From the NCBI GenBank assembly GCA_029449245.1, contig JANATF010000004.1:1426001-1490000 (forward strand): a stretch of DNA of 64,000 nucleotides. The letters are read 5' to 3'. Source of the DNA: Mortierella alpina (taxonomy: Eukaryota > Mortierellomycota > Mortierellomycetes > Mortierellales > Mortierellaceae). The stretch's first letter is position 1, and each line of letters begins with the position of its first letter. The position numbers and the translations under genes were made by a program. A model generated the notes under the pieces. It saw nothing but the letters and a program-made list of their open reading frames with translations, had not been told where the DNA came from and did no database searches. Shown here in pieces: positions 1-9,556 of this stretch.

Positions 1-2
1 AC

Positions 3-344
3 TGGTTCAACCGCATGCCGCCTTACGGAGTGGAATGCGAAGCGTGCGGTGATGGCAAGACAGTCAGCCGTCGCCACATCCAGGACGATCGCCTCCTGTG
101 GCAGCAATATGCTGCCTCCGACTGGTACAAAGAGCCCACCAACCAAACCGCGCAGTATTGGTTGGACAGATGCTTCCTCTCCGCAAAGTCGCTCACCATG
201 ACGGACCCCATCTTCTGGTCCGCAGCAACGTATATCTGGCGCTTTCGAGAGCACTGCCTGAACATGTCAGATCCAGACATAGATGCCAGTTGGCCCGCGC
301 CTCCTGTGCCTCTTGCGCCTCCTGTGCCTCTTGAGCCCCCTTAG
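3..344 (+). CDS. 3' end of an unidentified protein-coding gene (partial)
   Basis: The frame is open from the left edge of the window to a TAG at 342-344, so this is probably the last exon of a gene that starts outside, about 113 codons. It holds a CEACG motif near its start and a Trp/Tyr-rich stretch (FWSAATYIWRF), then ends in a short Pro-rich repeat (APPVPLAPPVPLEPP). I do not recognise the family. A zinc-binding C-terminus of a retroelement protein was considered, but the His/Cys spacing does not fit a known knuckle. An ATG at 15 is present, so a very short independent ORF cannot be excluded. Confidence 0.3.
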   Translation, partial: WFNRMPPYGVECEACGDGKTVSRRHIQDDRLLWQQYAASDWYKEPTNQTAQYWLDRCFLSAKSLTMTDPIFWSAATYIWRFREHCLNMSDPDIDASWPAPPVPLAPPVPLEPP

Positions 345-1201
345 CCCTCTCTTCACTCTTGATGAGTACCCAAATCCGCCCTCACAGACACATGGTTTAA
401 CTACTTATATAGCACCATGATTTAATTGCTCCTTCATAGCACCATAGTTAGGAACTGAACCATCAACCTAGCGGGTTCCTTTGAACTGAATCATAAATTG
501 TTAAATGGCATGTTGATTGACATGACCAAGGACCTTTGCGATGACGAATCTTGCCGATTCTTGAAATTGATTATAATTGCGATTCACGCGGCTCTGACGA
601 TCGAGCTCATTCTGAACAAGCCCACCGTACCGGCAGTATCGCATTATAAGCATTTAGACACTAGTCGACGCGCATCTGCAAGAACCGGCCATGATCGGCC
701 AATGACAGGCGCCATACGGTTGCGATGACCAATATGCAGATGTCTGGTATCTCAGGCACAATGTGCCAGTGCTTTTTTTAGGTTTGTGCGCTGTACAAAA
801 TTACATATTATGCTGTATAAGAACCATGCAGTGCTGCGGAGAGTCCTCGCGGATCGCACTGGATACCTGGCACCAGTATCCAGGCCACCCGATAGCCTAA
901 GAGGGCCATCACGACTCCCCCCAAGGACCTGGATCGAAAGCCCTGGGGATAAAAAACTGGATGAGGCTTTCACTTCCTTGACTGCCAAAAAAAAAATGGA
1001 TATAGGAGGTGAAGTAGTGCAAGTCATGTACAATATGATTGTGTATTCCAAAGCTATACTAGTTTCTACGAGCTGTTCTGGAGCCCGAATACTGTCAAAG
1101 CAGTGCATAAACAGGCTTGCGACTATGTTCTGGATGATCTTGGTAAGACACGACTCACATTTCCTAGCGAGGTTGTTTGGTCAAAAGTTGTTGTGGTCTC
1201 C
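345..1201. other. Intergenic, no gene seen
   Basis: No convincing coding sequence. It holds an imperfect hairpin at 859-883 (8-bp perfect arms, CTGGATAC and GTATCCAG) and, at 664-714, one copy of a diverged 50-bp motif that recurs at 2206-2256. The open frame at 786-1379 runs into the antisense of the secreted-protein gene and looks like a shadow. Confidence 0.5.
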
Positions 1202-1582
1202 TTACGCCTTGTTCTTGAGACACTCGTACATTTTCTTTTCTGCTTCTTTCTTTTCTTTGTCGCTGGACTTTTTGACACCGGCGTCTTCTAAGCAGTCTCC
1301 CAAGGCCTTCATTTTGGCTGCGACTTTGGGGCAGAATGTCTTTTTGGCCTCCGCCGCTGTTGCGGGATCGCGTCCATAGACTTCGGTGTTACAGGCTGAC
1401 AGTGCCGCAGCAAACACCGGCCGGAGTTCTTTCAGGCATTCCCGAGTAGGTTGAAAGAATTCCTCGAGTACGTTGATTGTATCGTCGTCGGCCTCACAAA
1501 GTATATCCAACTGGTGTTCCCTCTCAGCTGCTGCTGCAAAACTCATGAGGATGCAGACTACAATCAAGAATTGGAGCTTCAT
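1202..1582 (-). CDS. Small secreted cysteine-rich protein
   Basis: An intronless 126-residue protein. I chose the ATG at 1582 because a typical signal peptide follows it directly (MKLQFLIVVCILMSFAAAA); the in-frame upstream codons would only bury that signal. The mature part has six cysteines spaced about C-19-C-14-C-19-C-12-C-23-C, consistent with three disulfides, and otherwise looks helical and charged, with a Lys/Glu-rich C-terminus (KKSSDKEKKEAEKK). Six-Cys small secreted helical proteins are common fungal effector-like or surface proteins, but I cannot assign a family and do not claim a function. It sits alone between an unknown gene end and a transposon, a usual place for accessory genes. 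Confidence 0.75.
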   Translation of the reverse strand: MKLQFLIVVCILMSFAAAAEREHQLDILCEADDDTINVLEEFFQPTRECLKELRPVFAAALSACNTEVYGRDPATAAEAKKTFCPKVAAKMKALGDCLEDAGVKKSSDKEKKEAEKKMYECLKNKA

Positions 1583-2425
1583 CGTCGATTGGGATGGGGG
1601 AAGTGATTGTCGTGCAGCGTGGAGCAAAAGGTAGAGAGACGTTGATTGAATGAAGCGAATTGGAGTGAAGTGTTAAAAGATTAGAAGAAAGAAAACAAAC
1701 GGTGTCAGATGTAGCAAGGATAAATAGTTTGAAAATATCAATGCGACCTTGGGCGGGAGAAGTGCATTAAATAGTGGCAAGGACTTTGATGAGAAATGGC
1801 AGGAAAGGGAAGAGAAATGGAAAGGTTGTAGAGATCAATGGGGAGGCGAAAGATCAAAAAGGAATGCGGATGCAAAATAGAATGATAAAGCGCATACTAG
1901 AGACAGACAAAAAGATATGAGAAACAGACCACCGGGTCATAGAATAGGTGAGGAGGTGAAAAGGACTGCAGGATGAGGGTAAAAAGTAAGCTCTAGAAAA
2001 GAAATGAAGCTTGGAAGGTGAGGGGAAATATGCTGGAAAATAAGGATAAGCTAGAACATAGACGGAAGGAAAAAAGTGAAGGCAGGGAAGGGTGAGGGCA
2101 AAGAAGGGGAGAGTAAGACGATGCAGGAAAAATGGGAAGGGACACAAAGGAAATAGATGAAGATGCAGGGTACGGTCGCACCGCGTCAGGATCATTCCGG
2201 CACGAGTCGACGAGCATCTGCAGCAGCGAGCCCGATCGGCTAATGGGAGGCGGCGATGAGGGTGGTTGTAAGGTTGATGTGGCCCATATGAAAGTGCAAG
2301 GGGTCCCGATTCAGAGTGCACACTTGATTCAGGCACAGAAATTTCTAGCCATTTTCACAATCTTCTGGTTTGCATACCCAACTGAATAACTTTCCAATAT
2401 GCATAACATAGTCTAGGCCATCGTA
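1583..2425. other. Intergenic purine-rich stretch, no gene seen
   Basis: This is the promoter side of the secreted-protein gene followed by AG-rich DNA up to the transposon. Frames such as 1854-2336 (-) encode only Phe/Pro/Ser low complexity and are composition artefacts. The second copy of the 50-bp dispersed motif lies at 2206-2256. Confidence 0.5.
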
Positions 2426-2578
2426 TAGTAAAGTGAATGGTATTGCCTCCTTGCACATTCTATACTCTTGAAGAGGTCCTATCGTTCTCCAAGTGCAATC
2501 CTCATATGGGCTTTTTTTCACTATGCTATTATAACAATGTTATTTCTTTTCTTTGGCGAAATAACTGCCGATTGTCGA

Positions 2579-4447
2579 CTACTTCAGGTTCAAAATGCGC
2601 TTCGATTCAATGTGATCCAAGAACCTCCTGATGGAAGCCATCTCAGTAACCAAATCCTCATCCTCCCGCTGCATATACTTGACAATCGCATCTAGATATT
2701 TTTTCGCCTCTGGTCGTGATATTATCGGTTCCTCGACGCCTGATGGATCATCGTCCTCATCCTCATCCTCATCCTCGTCCTCGTCCTCATCCGCATCCGC
2801 ATTCAGTAGTTCCGCGTCGGTCATATAATATTCCTCCTCCATGCCATCCTCGTCGTCCTCGCGGCTCAAGAGCGCTCGAATATCCAGATGTCTTCTGAAA
2901 GCACCCTGTCCTAGGTCTGCAATCAATTGCTGTGTTCGGTGAAGCTTGTTGAGAGTCTCTGCGTCAAGCTCCTCCTCAGAAAGCTGCCCTTGTTCCTCCT
3001 CAGAAATATTGAGAGGAGATTTGATTCGGCAGTGACAAAAGCAGTTGTGAATGGTTCGAGAGGAAATATCACCCCAAGCGCGAACCAAAAGATCAATTGC
3101 TTGGCCGAGGTTGATATTCGTAAGCTGTTTAGGTGGTTCCGCTGGAACGGTCGGCCTGGTGATTCCACACGCTTGGTCTCTTGATGTCCTGGTTCGCACC
3201 GCCACTTGGTCTTCCAGACACTGCAGGATGTGGATGTTGAATCTCTTGCGATAGTGCAGCTTAAAATTGTTGATGATACCGGCATCGAGAGGTTGAAGTT
3301 TTGACGTGGTGTTTGATGGGAGGTAAAATAGTGTTGTGCGTCGTAACCTGGGTAGATCCATGTATCGAGATGCCTTGTGTCCAGCGAAGTCGTCCAGTAG
3401 CAATATGACGCGCTTCTTCCCTAGGCGCTCCATCCTCGCATCAAATGCCTTGAGCCACTGAGCAAAAAGTTCGGTGGTCATCCAAGCCCTTTTGTTGTGA
3501 AGGTAAGTGCATCCGAGATTCTTCATGTTGACGTACTTGAGACATCGCGGCGACCCGTAGTGGCCAATGACTAAAGGTGGTAGTTTATCAGAGCCATCAC
3601 CGTTCGTGCAAAAAGCGAGGGTTACACGCTGCTTGCTCTGCTTGCGGCTCTCCAGCTGTTTACTGGCCAGAGAGTGAGTGTCCTAGACAATGTAAACGAT
3701 TAAACGATTAGGTACAAGATGATATGGATTAATGCTACAGCGTGTATGAAGACTTACCTCTTGCTGGTAGAAAAGGGCTGTTTCGTCCATATTGTAAATA
3801 TCGCACCATTCGTATGTATCGAGAACTTCACGAATCGTGGGTCGCTGAAGCTCAGTGACATCCATAGCAACATCTCCATGCTCTCCAAATCGACAACGTT
3901 TGATGATGCCATGCCTCCTCTTGAACGCATCCAGCCAACCAGTGGATATTGTATATTCATCCTCAGATATTCCCAAGTCATCCCTACACCTTTCAGCCTT
4001 CCTTTTTATAAGGTCGTCTGTCATGTTGACACAGTCCTGATACTTGAAGAACCATAGGGCGACCCTCTTGTCGATATCCAGAAAATTGGCAGGAGCCTTG
4101 CGACGAACGTTGTCAAGAGTCGCTGGCATAGGATCCTTGTATGCTGTACTGCTGTGCAGTAATCTAGATATTGTGGGCTGGGTGACTTCCAAGTTGAGGT
4201 AAAGCTTTGCCCAGTTATCAAGTGATGTCTGAGTGCCTTTGTGGCTATTAGACTTCGTCTGGCAGATAAGCTGTCGTTCCTTCTCGGAAGGTGTTCTTTT
4301 TGGTGGTTTTTGGTGTAACTGTCGAATGAAGCTGTGGTCTGTAGGAGGAAAGGCTTTCAGTGCTTTCCTGAGCTGCTCTCCCTTTGAAAGTCTGAAAACT
4401 CTTCCTTTGATGACAGGTTGAGGTGTTTGTCTTGGTTGCTTGGGCAT
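2579..4447 (-). CDS. pogo/Tigger-like DDE transposase, one intron
   Basis: Join complement(2579..3682, 3758..4447), 597 residues. The intron 3683-3757 has GT-AG ends, and removing it keeps phase. The N-terminal half carries a psq-like helix-turn-helix (around residues 74-98, ending in TQPTISRLLH) and a CENP-B-type DNA-binding domain (about 123-182). The DDE_1 endonuclase domain follows, with all three acidic residues visible: Asp221 (YNMDETALFY), Asp327 (LLLDDFAGHK) and Asp363 (LQPLDAGII), a DD35D-type spacing. The C-terminus has a run of alternating Asp/Glu encoded by a GAT/GAG microsatellite at about 2750-2800. No stop or frameshift is seen, so the protein looks intact. The family normally cuts and pastes its own DNA at TA sites. 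A domesticated CENP-B/Jerky-like role is possible but nothing here favours it. Confidence 0.87.
2745..2802. repeat. GAT/GAG-type microsatellite inside the transposase gene
   Basis: Read on the plus strand this is a run of tcctca/tcctcg hexamers. On the coding strand it gives the Asp/Glu tract near the transposase C-terminus. Slippage here would change the tract length without breaking the frame. Confidence 0.7.
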
Positions 4448-4756
4448 TAAGGCGAGGGATATTGAGGCAGGTTGGCAAGAATAATGCCTTTAATTTTTTT
4501 CTCGGTCTGCTACGATCAAGCACGTCTAGTGCAGTTCAGAAACCATCTGGAACCAGTGCCGCCGGCATGGGCCAGAGTGAAGAGTTATGCACCTCCCTCT
4601 AAATGCATTGCCTGAACCTCCACCCGAGAATATGCAAGAAGGAAGACCCAAGTGACGCCTGTTCAGCATTAGAGTAAGGCAGAGCGTAGCCTTATTTGAA
4701 AAACATTGCAAGGAATTTTACTAGTTCTCCATTCTTGCGATGATTGTATTCCAATA

Positions 4757-7689
4757 CTATTGCTCTGTCATTTTCTCATAATCGAGAGACCCGCTATGGA
4801 TATTAGGTAGGGGGATTTGGAGTGGAGGTGACATGTACGAAGGGTGAGGGGATTGATTAGGTAGCCTGGCTGGGCTTTTGGTGGGTATAATGGGCGGTGT
4901 TGGTGTGGGTGGTAACGGTGTAGTGGGCTCTGCATCCAGATCACTGGTCCAGTCTGCATGATTAAAATCGCGTCCCGATGAAACGGACAATCGCTGCTGT
5001 CGACTCTTGTTCAACCACTTGCCGGTTGCACCACTCATACTTCGTCGCGAAGCAATCATGATCTGGTCGCCGCTCTCATCAGGAACGGGTGCCTCGCTTG
5101 CGCTTGATGCCGCTACATCAACTGACGTTGACGTTGATTTGGGGGATGCAGATGCTGAAGAGCTTTTGATGCTGGCAACAATAGGAACAGAGTCGGGTCG
5201 AGGACGGCGAGGTACTGAGGCACTCGAGGATGAACGACGCGATCTCGGTGGCATGGGCGATAGAGATGTTGGCGCGGGGAAGGTGGGTGATCGCGGAGGA
5301 CTTGACAAAAAGACTGGTTGCTGTTGATTAAGGTCGCTCCTAAGTTTTGCACTTGCGCGAGGCACAGGGAGGGGTATGATCGGCTGGTCCACGTATCGAT
5401 GGCTGTCGTCATTTGCGATCAGATAGGCACTCTCTGGGTTTGCCAAGGTGCTTGTGCTCGGTGTGGATGAAGGGTTGCTGTCCTTGTGTGATGCGGGGGC
5501 CTTGTACAGAATATCACCTGTCTGTAGATCACGGCTGCCATTGGCCGGGTACCGAGGCAGTTCCGTACTCACGATCGGCGTTCTTGAACCGAGACTGACA
5601 CTCCGTTCGACGGCGCTAGCCCTTTGAATCTCGTATTCTTTGTCCAGTAGATCATCCATGTCATACCATTGCGTGCCGTTGGAGTTTTTTGTTGGCAAGG
5701 GTTCGGCTTCGTCTGTAACGGCGTTGGTGGGCATGGTGTTGGGTAATGTGTCATTATAACCAACGCGAGACCCTTTCCTCATATTGGGATCATAATGCTG
5801 GTATTGACGTGGGTTGTGGTTATAGTTATTGCTGGTTGCTGAGGGGGGTGACCGAAATCCACGACTGCCCCGACCTAGTTTACCGCGGCTAAAGATGTTG
5901 CTTAGCAAGAATGACCATTCCGACCAAAACTCTGCTTTTGCGACAAAGACCAAGGCGACGACAACGCCAATGACAGCATGCAGCATCTCCGCGGTCGCGA
6001 ACCAAGGAATAGAGGGTAGGTGTGAGGCGTATTCCCTAGCGCACACTGTCTGTGTATCGAAAGAGGAGAGGCCTTTGGCACCATTGCTCATGACACAAGT
6101 TAGCCAGCCCTGGAACCAAAGCGTGGCAAATGTAACGTTTGCAATGCGGCGAGCATCAATATAATAAAATAGCTGGTATACGAGGAAAGAACAAGCACTG
6201 TGTTTAGCATAAGTAGTCAAGCACCCCAGAGCTGTTTATGACAGACAATCAAAAAAGGAATCGTTACCCAAAAGACAGTGAGGGAGCTCATGGTGATTCC
6301 GAGCATCAGAGCGGGACGCCACTGACCGCGAAGAAGTCGCTTGGCCTGCATTGTTGTCGTGCGCTTCATTCTTGCGCTCGTCGATAGCTGTGAAAGCCCG
6401 GTGTCAATTTTGGATGAAAGGACTGCCAGCTGAAGATTGGGGAATGAGTTTCAACTGTCAGCATAGCATTGCATAGTGGAGTGCGCGGGTTCACACCTAA
6501 CTGCAGGGCACTTACATGGACCATTTTCGCCACTGTACATGCATGCAGAAGCATTGCCGGATAGATGTAGACTGCCAGGGGGTAGAAGAGGTAGGTGTTC
6601 AAATTCTCATTACTCACGAGGCAAGTGCTTCCGATACCCGCGTATTGCGACAGATTCTTGACTGCGATAGGGATGGCAAACGCCAGAGGAAAGATCCAGC
6701 AAAACCCAGTGAGCCAAGTGTAGTAGCGGTCGATAATGTCACTCCTCCAGACCGCAAGCTACAGTATTTCGATGCACGATGAATAAGGAGAAATAGAGTA
6801 AAAAAAGGTACAGGTGAGTGCGCGGTCCTTGCTCGGAACTTTTCCGCTTACTCAACAAGAACACACGCACAAATTGAAGAAAAAAAACACCCGTAACAGT
6901 CAACGATCGCAAGAAACACGCATTGATATCAAGGGGATGAAAGAAAAGGAGAGGGAACCGGGGAATATATAGTAAAATGGACAAACGACAACGTATCGTG
7001 CTTACCAGATGCAGCTTATAGATGAGCAAAGTGCACCAGAGCGCACTTGTATGCGTCAAGTAGATGATCAAAACGCCTTGGGCACTACACAGCTTCGAGT
7101 TTTGCCCCGTGGACTCTTCAAAGTCGTTGATGCAGGCGTTCGAGCTCCCGGGCATGATGTCGAACGATGCAAACCATAGCGAGAGCGAGATGTTTAAAAA
7201 GAGAACCGAAATATGCGGTTGAGATCTTTTCCCCGGTAAAACAAGGTAAGAGATCGTCATGAAGACGGCGCATGCCAGAGAAAATTGTCGAGTGATATAG
7301 GCTGCATTAAGCACTCGATGCATGGTGCCGGGCTCGTAGAAGCTCTCGACAGCAGGGCATTTCATGCAGCAAGTGCCATAGCACGTAGGACTACTGAGGT
7401 TGAGGGCGTTAGGAATCAGTGGCCCGGGGCAACTGGCGAGAGTGCCGTGCTCAAAGTCAGAGGTCGGTGCAGGAGCAGGGGGTGTGGGTGCAAGCGAGCC
7501 CGTGGGGAGGAGAAAATTGGGGGTATTCGTAGGCGCTGTGGAGTCCAGTCTGGAGAGCGTCGTGGCGGCTTTTGTGGTAACAGTAGTGACAGATCCAGTT
7601 GACTGAGGGTGTACAGTTCCAGTGAGAAACAGTGACGATATCAAGGCATACACTGCTATCCTTGATAGCCGCGCTCGAGGCATAGCCAT
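4757..7689 (-). CDS. Frizzled/Smoothened-like seven-transmembrane receptor
   Basis: Join complement(4757..6172, 6268..6429, 6516..6758, 7006..7689), 834 residues, all introns GT-AG and in phase. The start at 7689 (or the next Met at 7683) gives a clean signal peptide ending near TGTVHPQ. A short Cys-bearing ectodomain follows (ASCPGPL, CYGTCCMKCPA), with no complete Frizzled cysteine-rich domain. Seven hydrophobic segments come next; the third begins at QGVLIIYLTHTSALW and the fifth at TYLFYPLAVYIYPAMLL. Their order and motifs (GSTCLVS before TM5) match the Frizzled/Smoothened membrane region known from Dictyostelium Fsl/Fsc proteins and early fungi. The cytoplasmic tail is about 370 residues, rich in Ser, Pro and basic residues, with many potential phosphorylation sites. 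Ligand and coupling are unknown. Confidence 0.8.
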
Positions 7690-9556
7690 GAAAGAAAGTG
7701 TTCGGCAAGGTCGCCAGGGGGTGGTCAAGGGCGATGAATGTTGGTATTTGCGATCGAGGAGGCAATGCTGGTGCGACGAGGCAACGAGGTAAATGAGGTA
7801 AGAGGTAAAGAGGCAATGAAGCTGTGAATGTGGACGTAGCTGCCGAGTGAGATCGCAATGTGCTGAGGTGGAGCAAGGGCCGAGTCGATTTGACTTGACT
7901 CGACACCTGGCGGTGTGCGGGCGCGAGGCGTTGTGGAGAGGCGACTGGCTCGTGTTGATTGGCGAGGAACAACCTTAAAACACGCCAGCAGGGAGGCGAT
8001 TTTTTAAAGGCAGCAGAAGTTTTTGTTATACGCTGCCATGGGGATACGTGGTCTGAGCACAGGTACCGCCGGAAGGGTATCGGTGGGGGAGAAGGAGGGC
8101 ACGGGTGGGTGTGGAGATGACAGAACGGCTGGGCAACAAGGCAAACAGGTAGGAGGGCAGAGGAAGTGCAAAAAGAGAGGAGCGAGAAAAATGGAACAAA
8201 GACAAGAGGGGAGGAGGACGATATCAACAGAAAAGTCGGCTTTAGCAGCGTTCGCTGTAGTCCGATTAGCCTGTGTCACTCCTTCACTGCCTCCTGGCCC
8301 TTCTCTCTTTTCTCTGTGCCACCCTGGGGAGCAACACAAAGGCATCGGCATAATGAAAACAAAGGACGCGCTAGAATATCGGCGGTGTGGGCTGATGGTT
8401 GCCTTGTGGGATACATCATCTACTCCACACCTCTTCATACACGCTGCAATGCGTTCATGCTCTGTCTCTGCATGCATGCAAAGTGCGAAAGGCGGGCTCC
8501 AAGTATTTTTTTCTCACTCTTTCACTTCGTCGCCAGTCTGTTCTGCATGCAAGCATCAGCATGACCTAGGGTCGTCAGAATGCTATGAATAGGAGCATTA
8601 CTATAACCACTCCATTTGCTGCAGGCCCCATTCTTCTGTATTGAACGTGTGATGTAGTGGCTCTCGTGTAATCCCGACTTCAATCACTTTTCAAGTAAGG
8701 CCATCATTGACACAGCAACTCTGTTTTAGGCACACCCATAGCCCCGTTGCTGTGGTACTCATACTCATCGTTGCATCTCCTGCTACTTTCCATCCATTCG
8801 TCAATGCGTTCAATGGAAAGAGAGCGAGATGGACGATATTGGTGTGAAAGACTGAGTGCTGTAGAACGAGCTGGTCGGCATGTGCAGAAGCGGCAAACAG
8901 AACTTTATTCCTCAGACACGAAACAATGTTCGTGCGCATGTCAATTAAACACAGACTTGAGCAAACGAAGTACTGTCACTCATTCCAGTCAACTCTGGTA
9001 GTGTTGGGGGACGGACATGGAAATTGATAAGCATACAAGACTCTGGTAATACACAAAGACCGTTTAGACATATTGCAAGCAGAAAGGAGCGCTGCAGGAA
9101 TCGCGAGTAACGACCAGTTTCGTGAACACAGACAGCATCTTTCTGTGGAGCGCAAGGAATTGGACACGATCCCCATGCTCCTGTGAAAACAGTCCATCCC
9201 CCTTGCCTCACCATTCTAGGGCCCTGGCATTATCTCTTCATCTTGCAAGTCTATGGTATGCTATTCATGCCAAGATTAAGAAAGGTGGAGAGCAGTCAAG
9301 CCTGAGTCGCAGTAGGCTGTATTCCAAGATATCTATGTTGTCGCCTGAACCGGCTGCCACGATCGCCTACGCCTTCGAGACTTCAAGGTCAAATAGAGAA
9401 AGTCATTAGAGCAAATACAAAGATTCAAATAAATTCACCCACTGCCGTTCTCTCGCCTACGCAATCCACTCAACGTTCCATGCCTAACAACTCAACACTC
9501 TGCTTCATTTCACTCCACTCCATTTGCAAAGCACGTTGCCCTAAACGCTTACCAAC
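7690..9556. other. Intergenic region between two divergent genes
   Basis: About 1.9 kb separates the receptor start (-) and the carboxypeptidase start (+). Overlapping frames at 7457-8592 on both strands are low-complexity (Pro/Leu/Ser or Arg/Gly) and show no domain. GTCGA/TCGAC-rich symmetric sequence occurs at about 7888-7912. I see no RNA gene. Promoters of both flanking genes must lie here, but no clear TATA box stands out. Confidence 0.5.

Larger units (their letters stand above)
2426..4723 (-). mobile_element. pogo/Tigger-type DNA transposon (ends tentative)
   Basis: The element is defined by its transposase gene at 2579-4447. I could not find a convincing long terminal inverted repeat. 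The best candidate is a short match: TAGTAAA at 2426-2432 against its reverse complement at 4717-4723. Each is preceded by the TA expected as a target duplication for the Tc1/mariner/pogo superfamily, and CCTTGCA follows in both at different distances. These ends are tentative and could be chance. The presence of the element rests on the protein; its exact limits are unproven. Confidence 0.45.

Noticed and set aside
1854-2336. 160-codon minus-strand frame rich in Phe, Pro and Ser
   Set aside because: It is explained by purine-rich DNA and has no domain or signal peptide.
7457-8592. Overlapping open frames on both strands (189-256 codons)
   Set aside because: They are low-complexity, show no domain, and partly overlap receptor exon 1.
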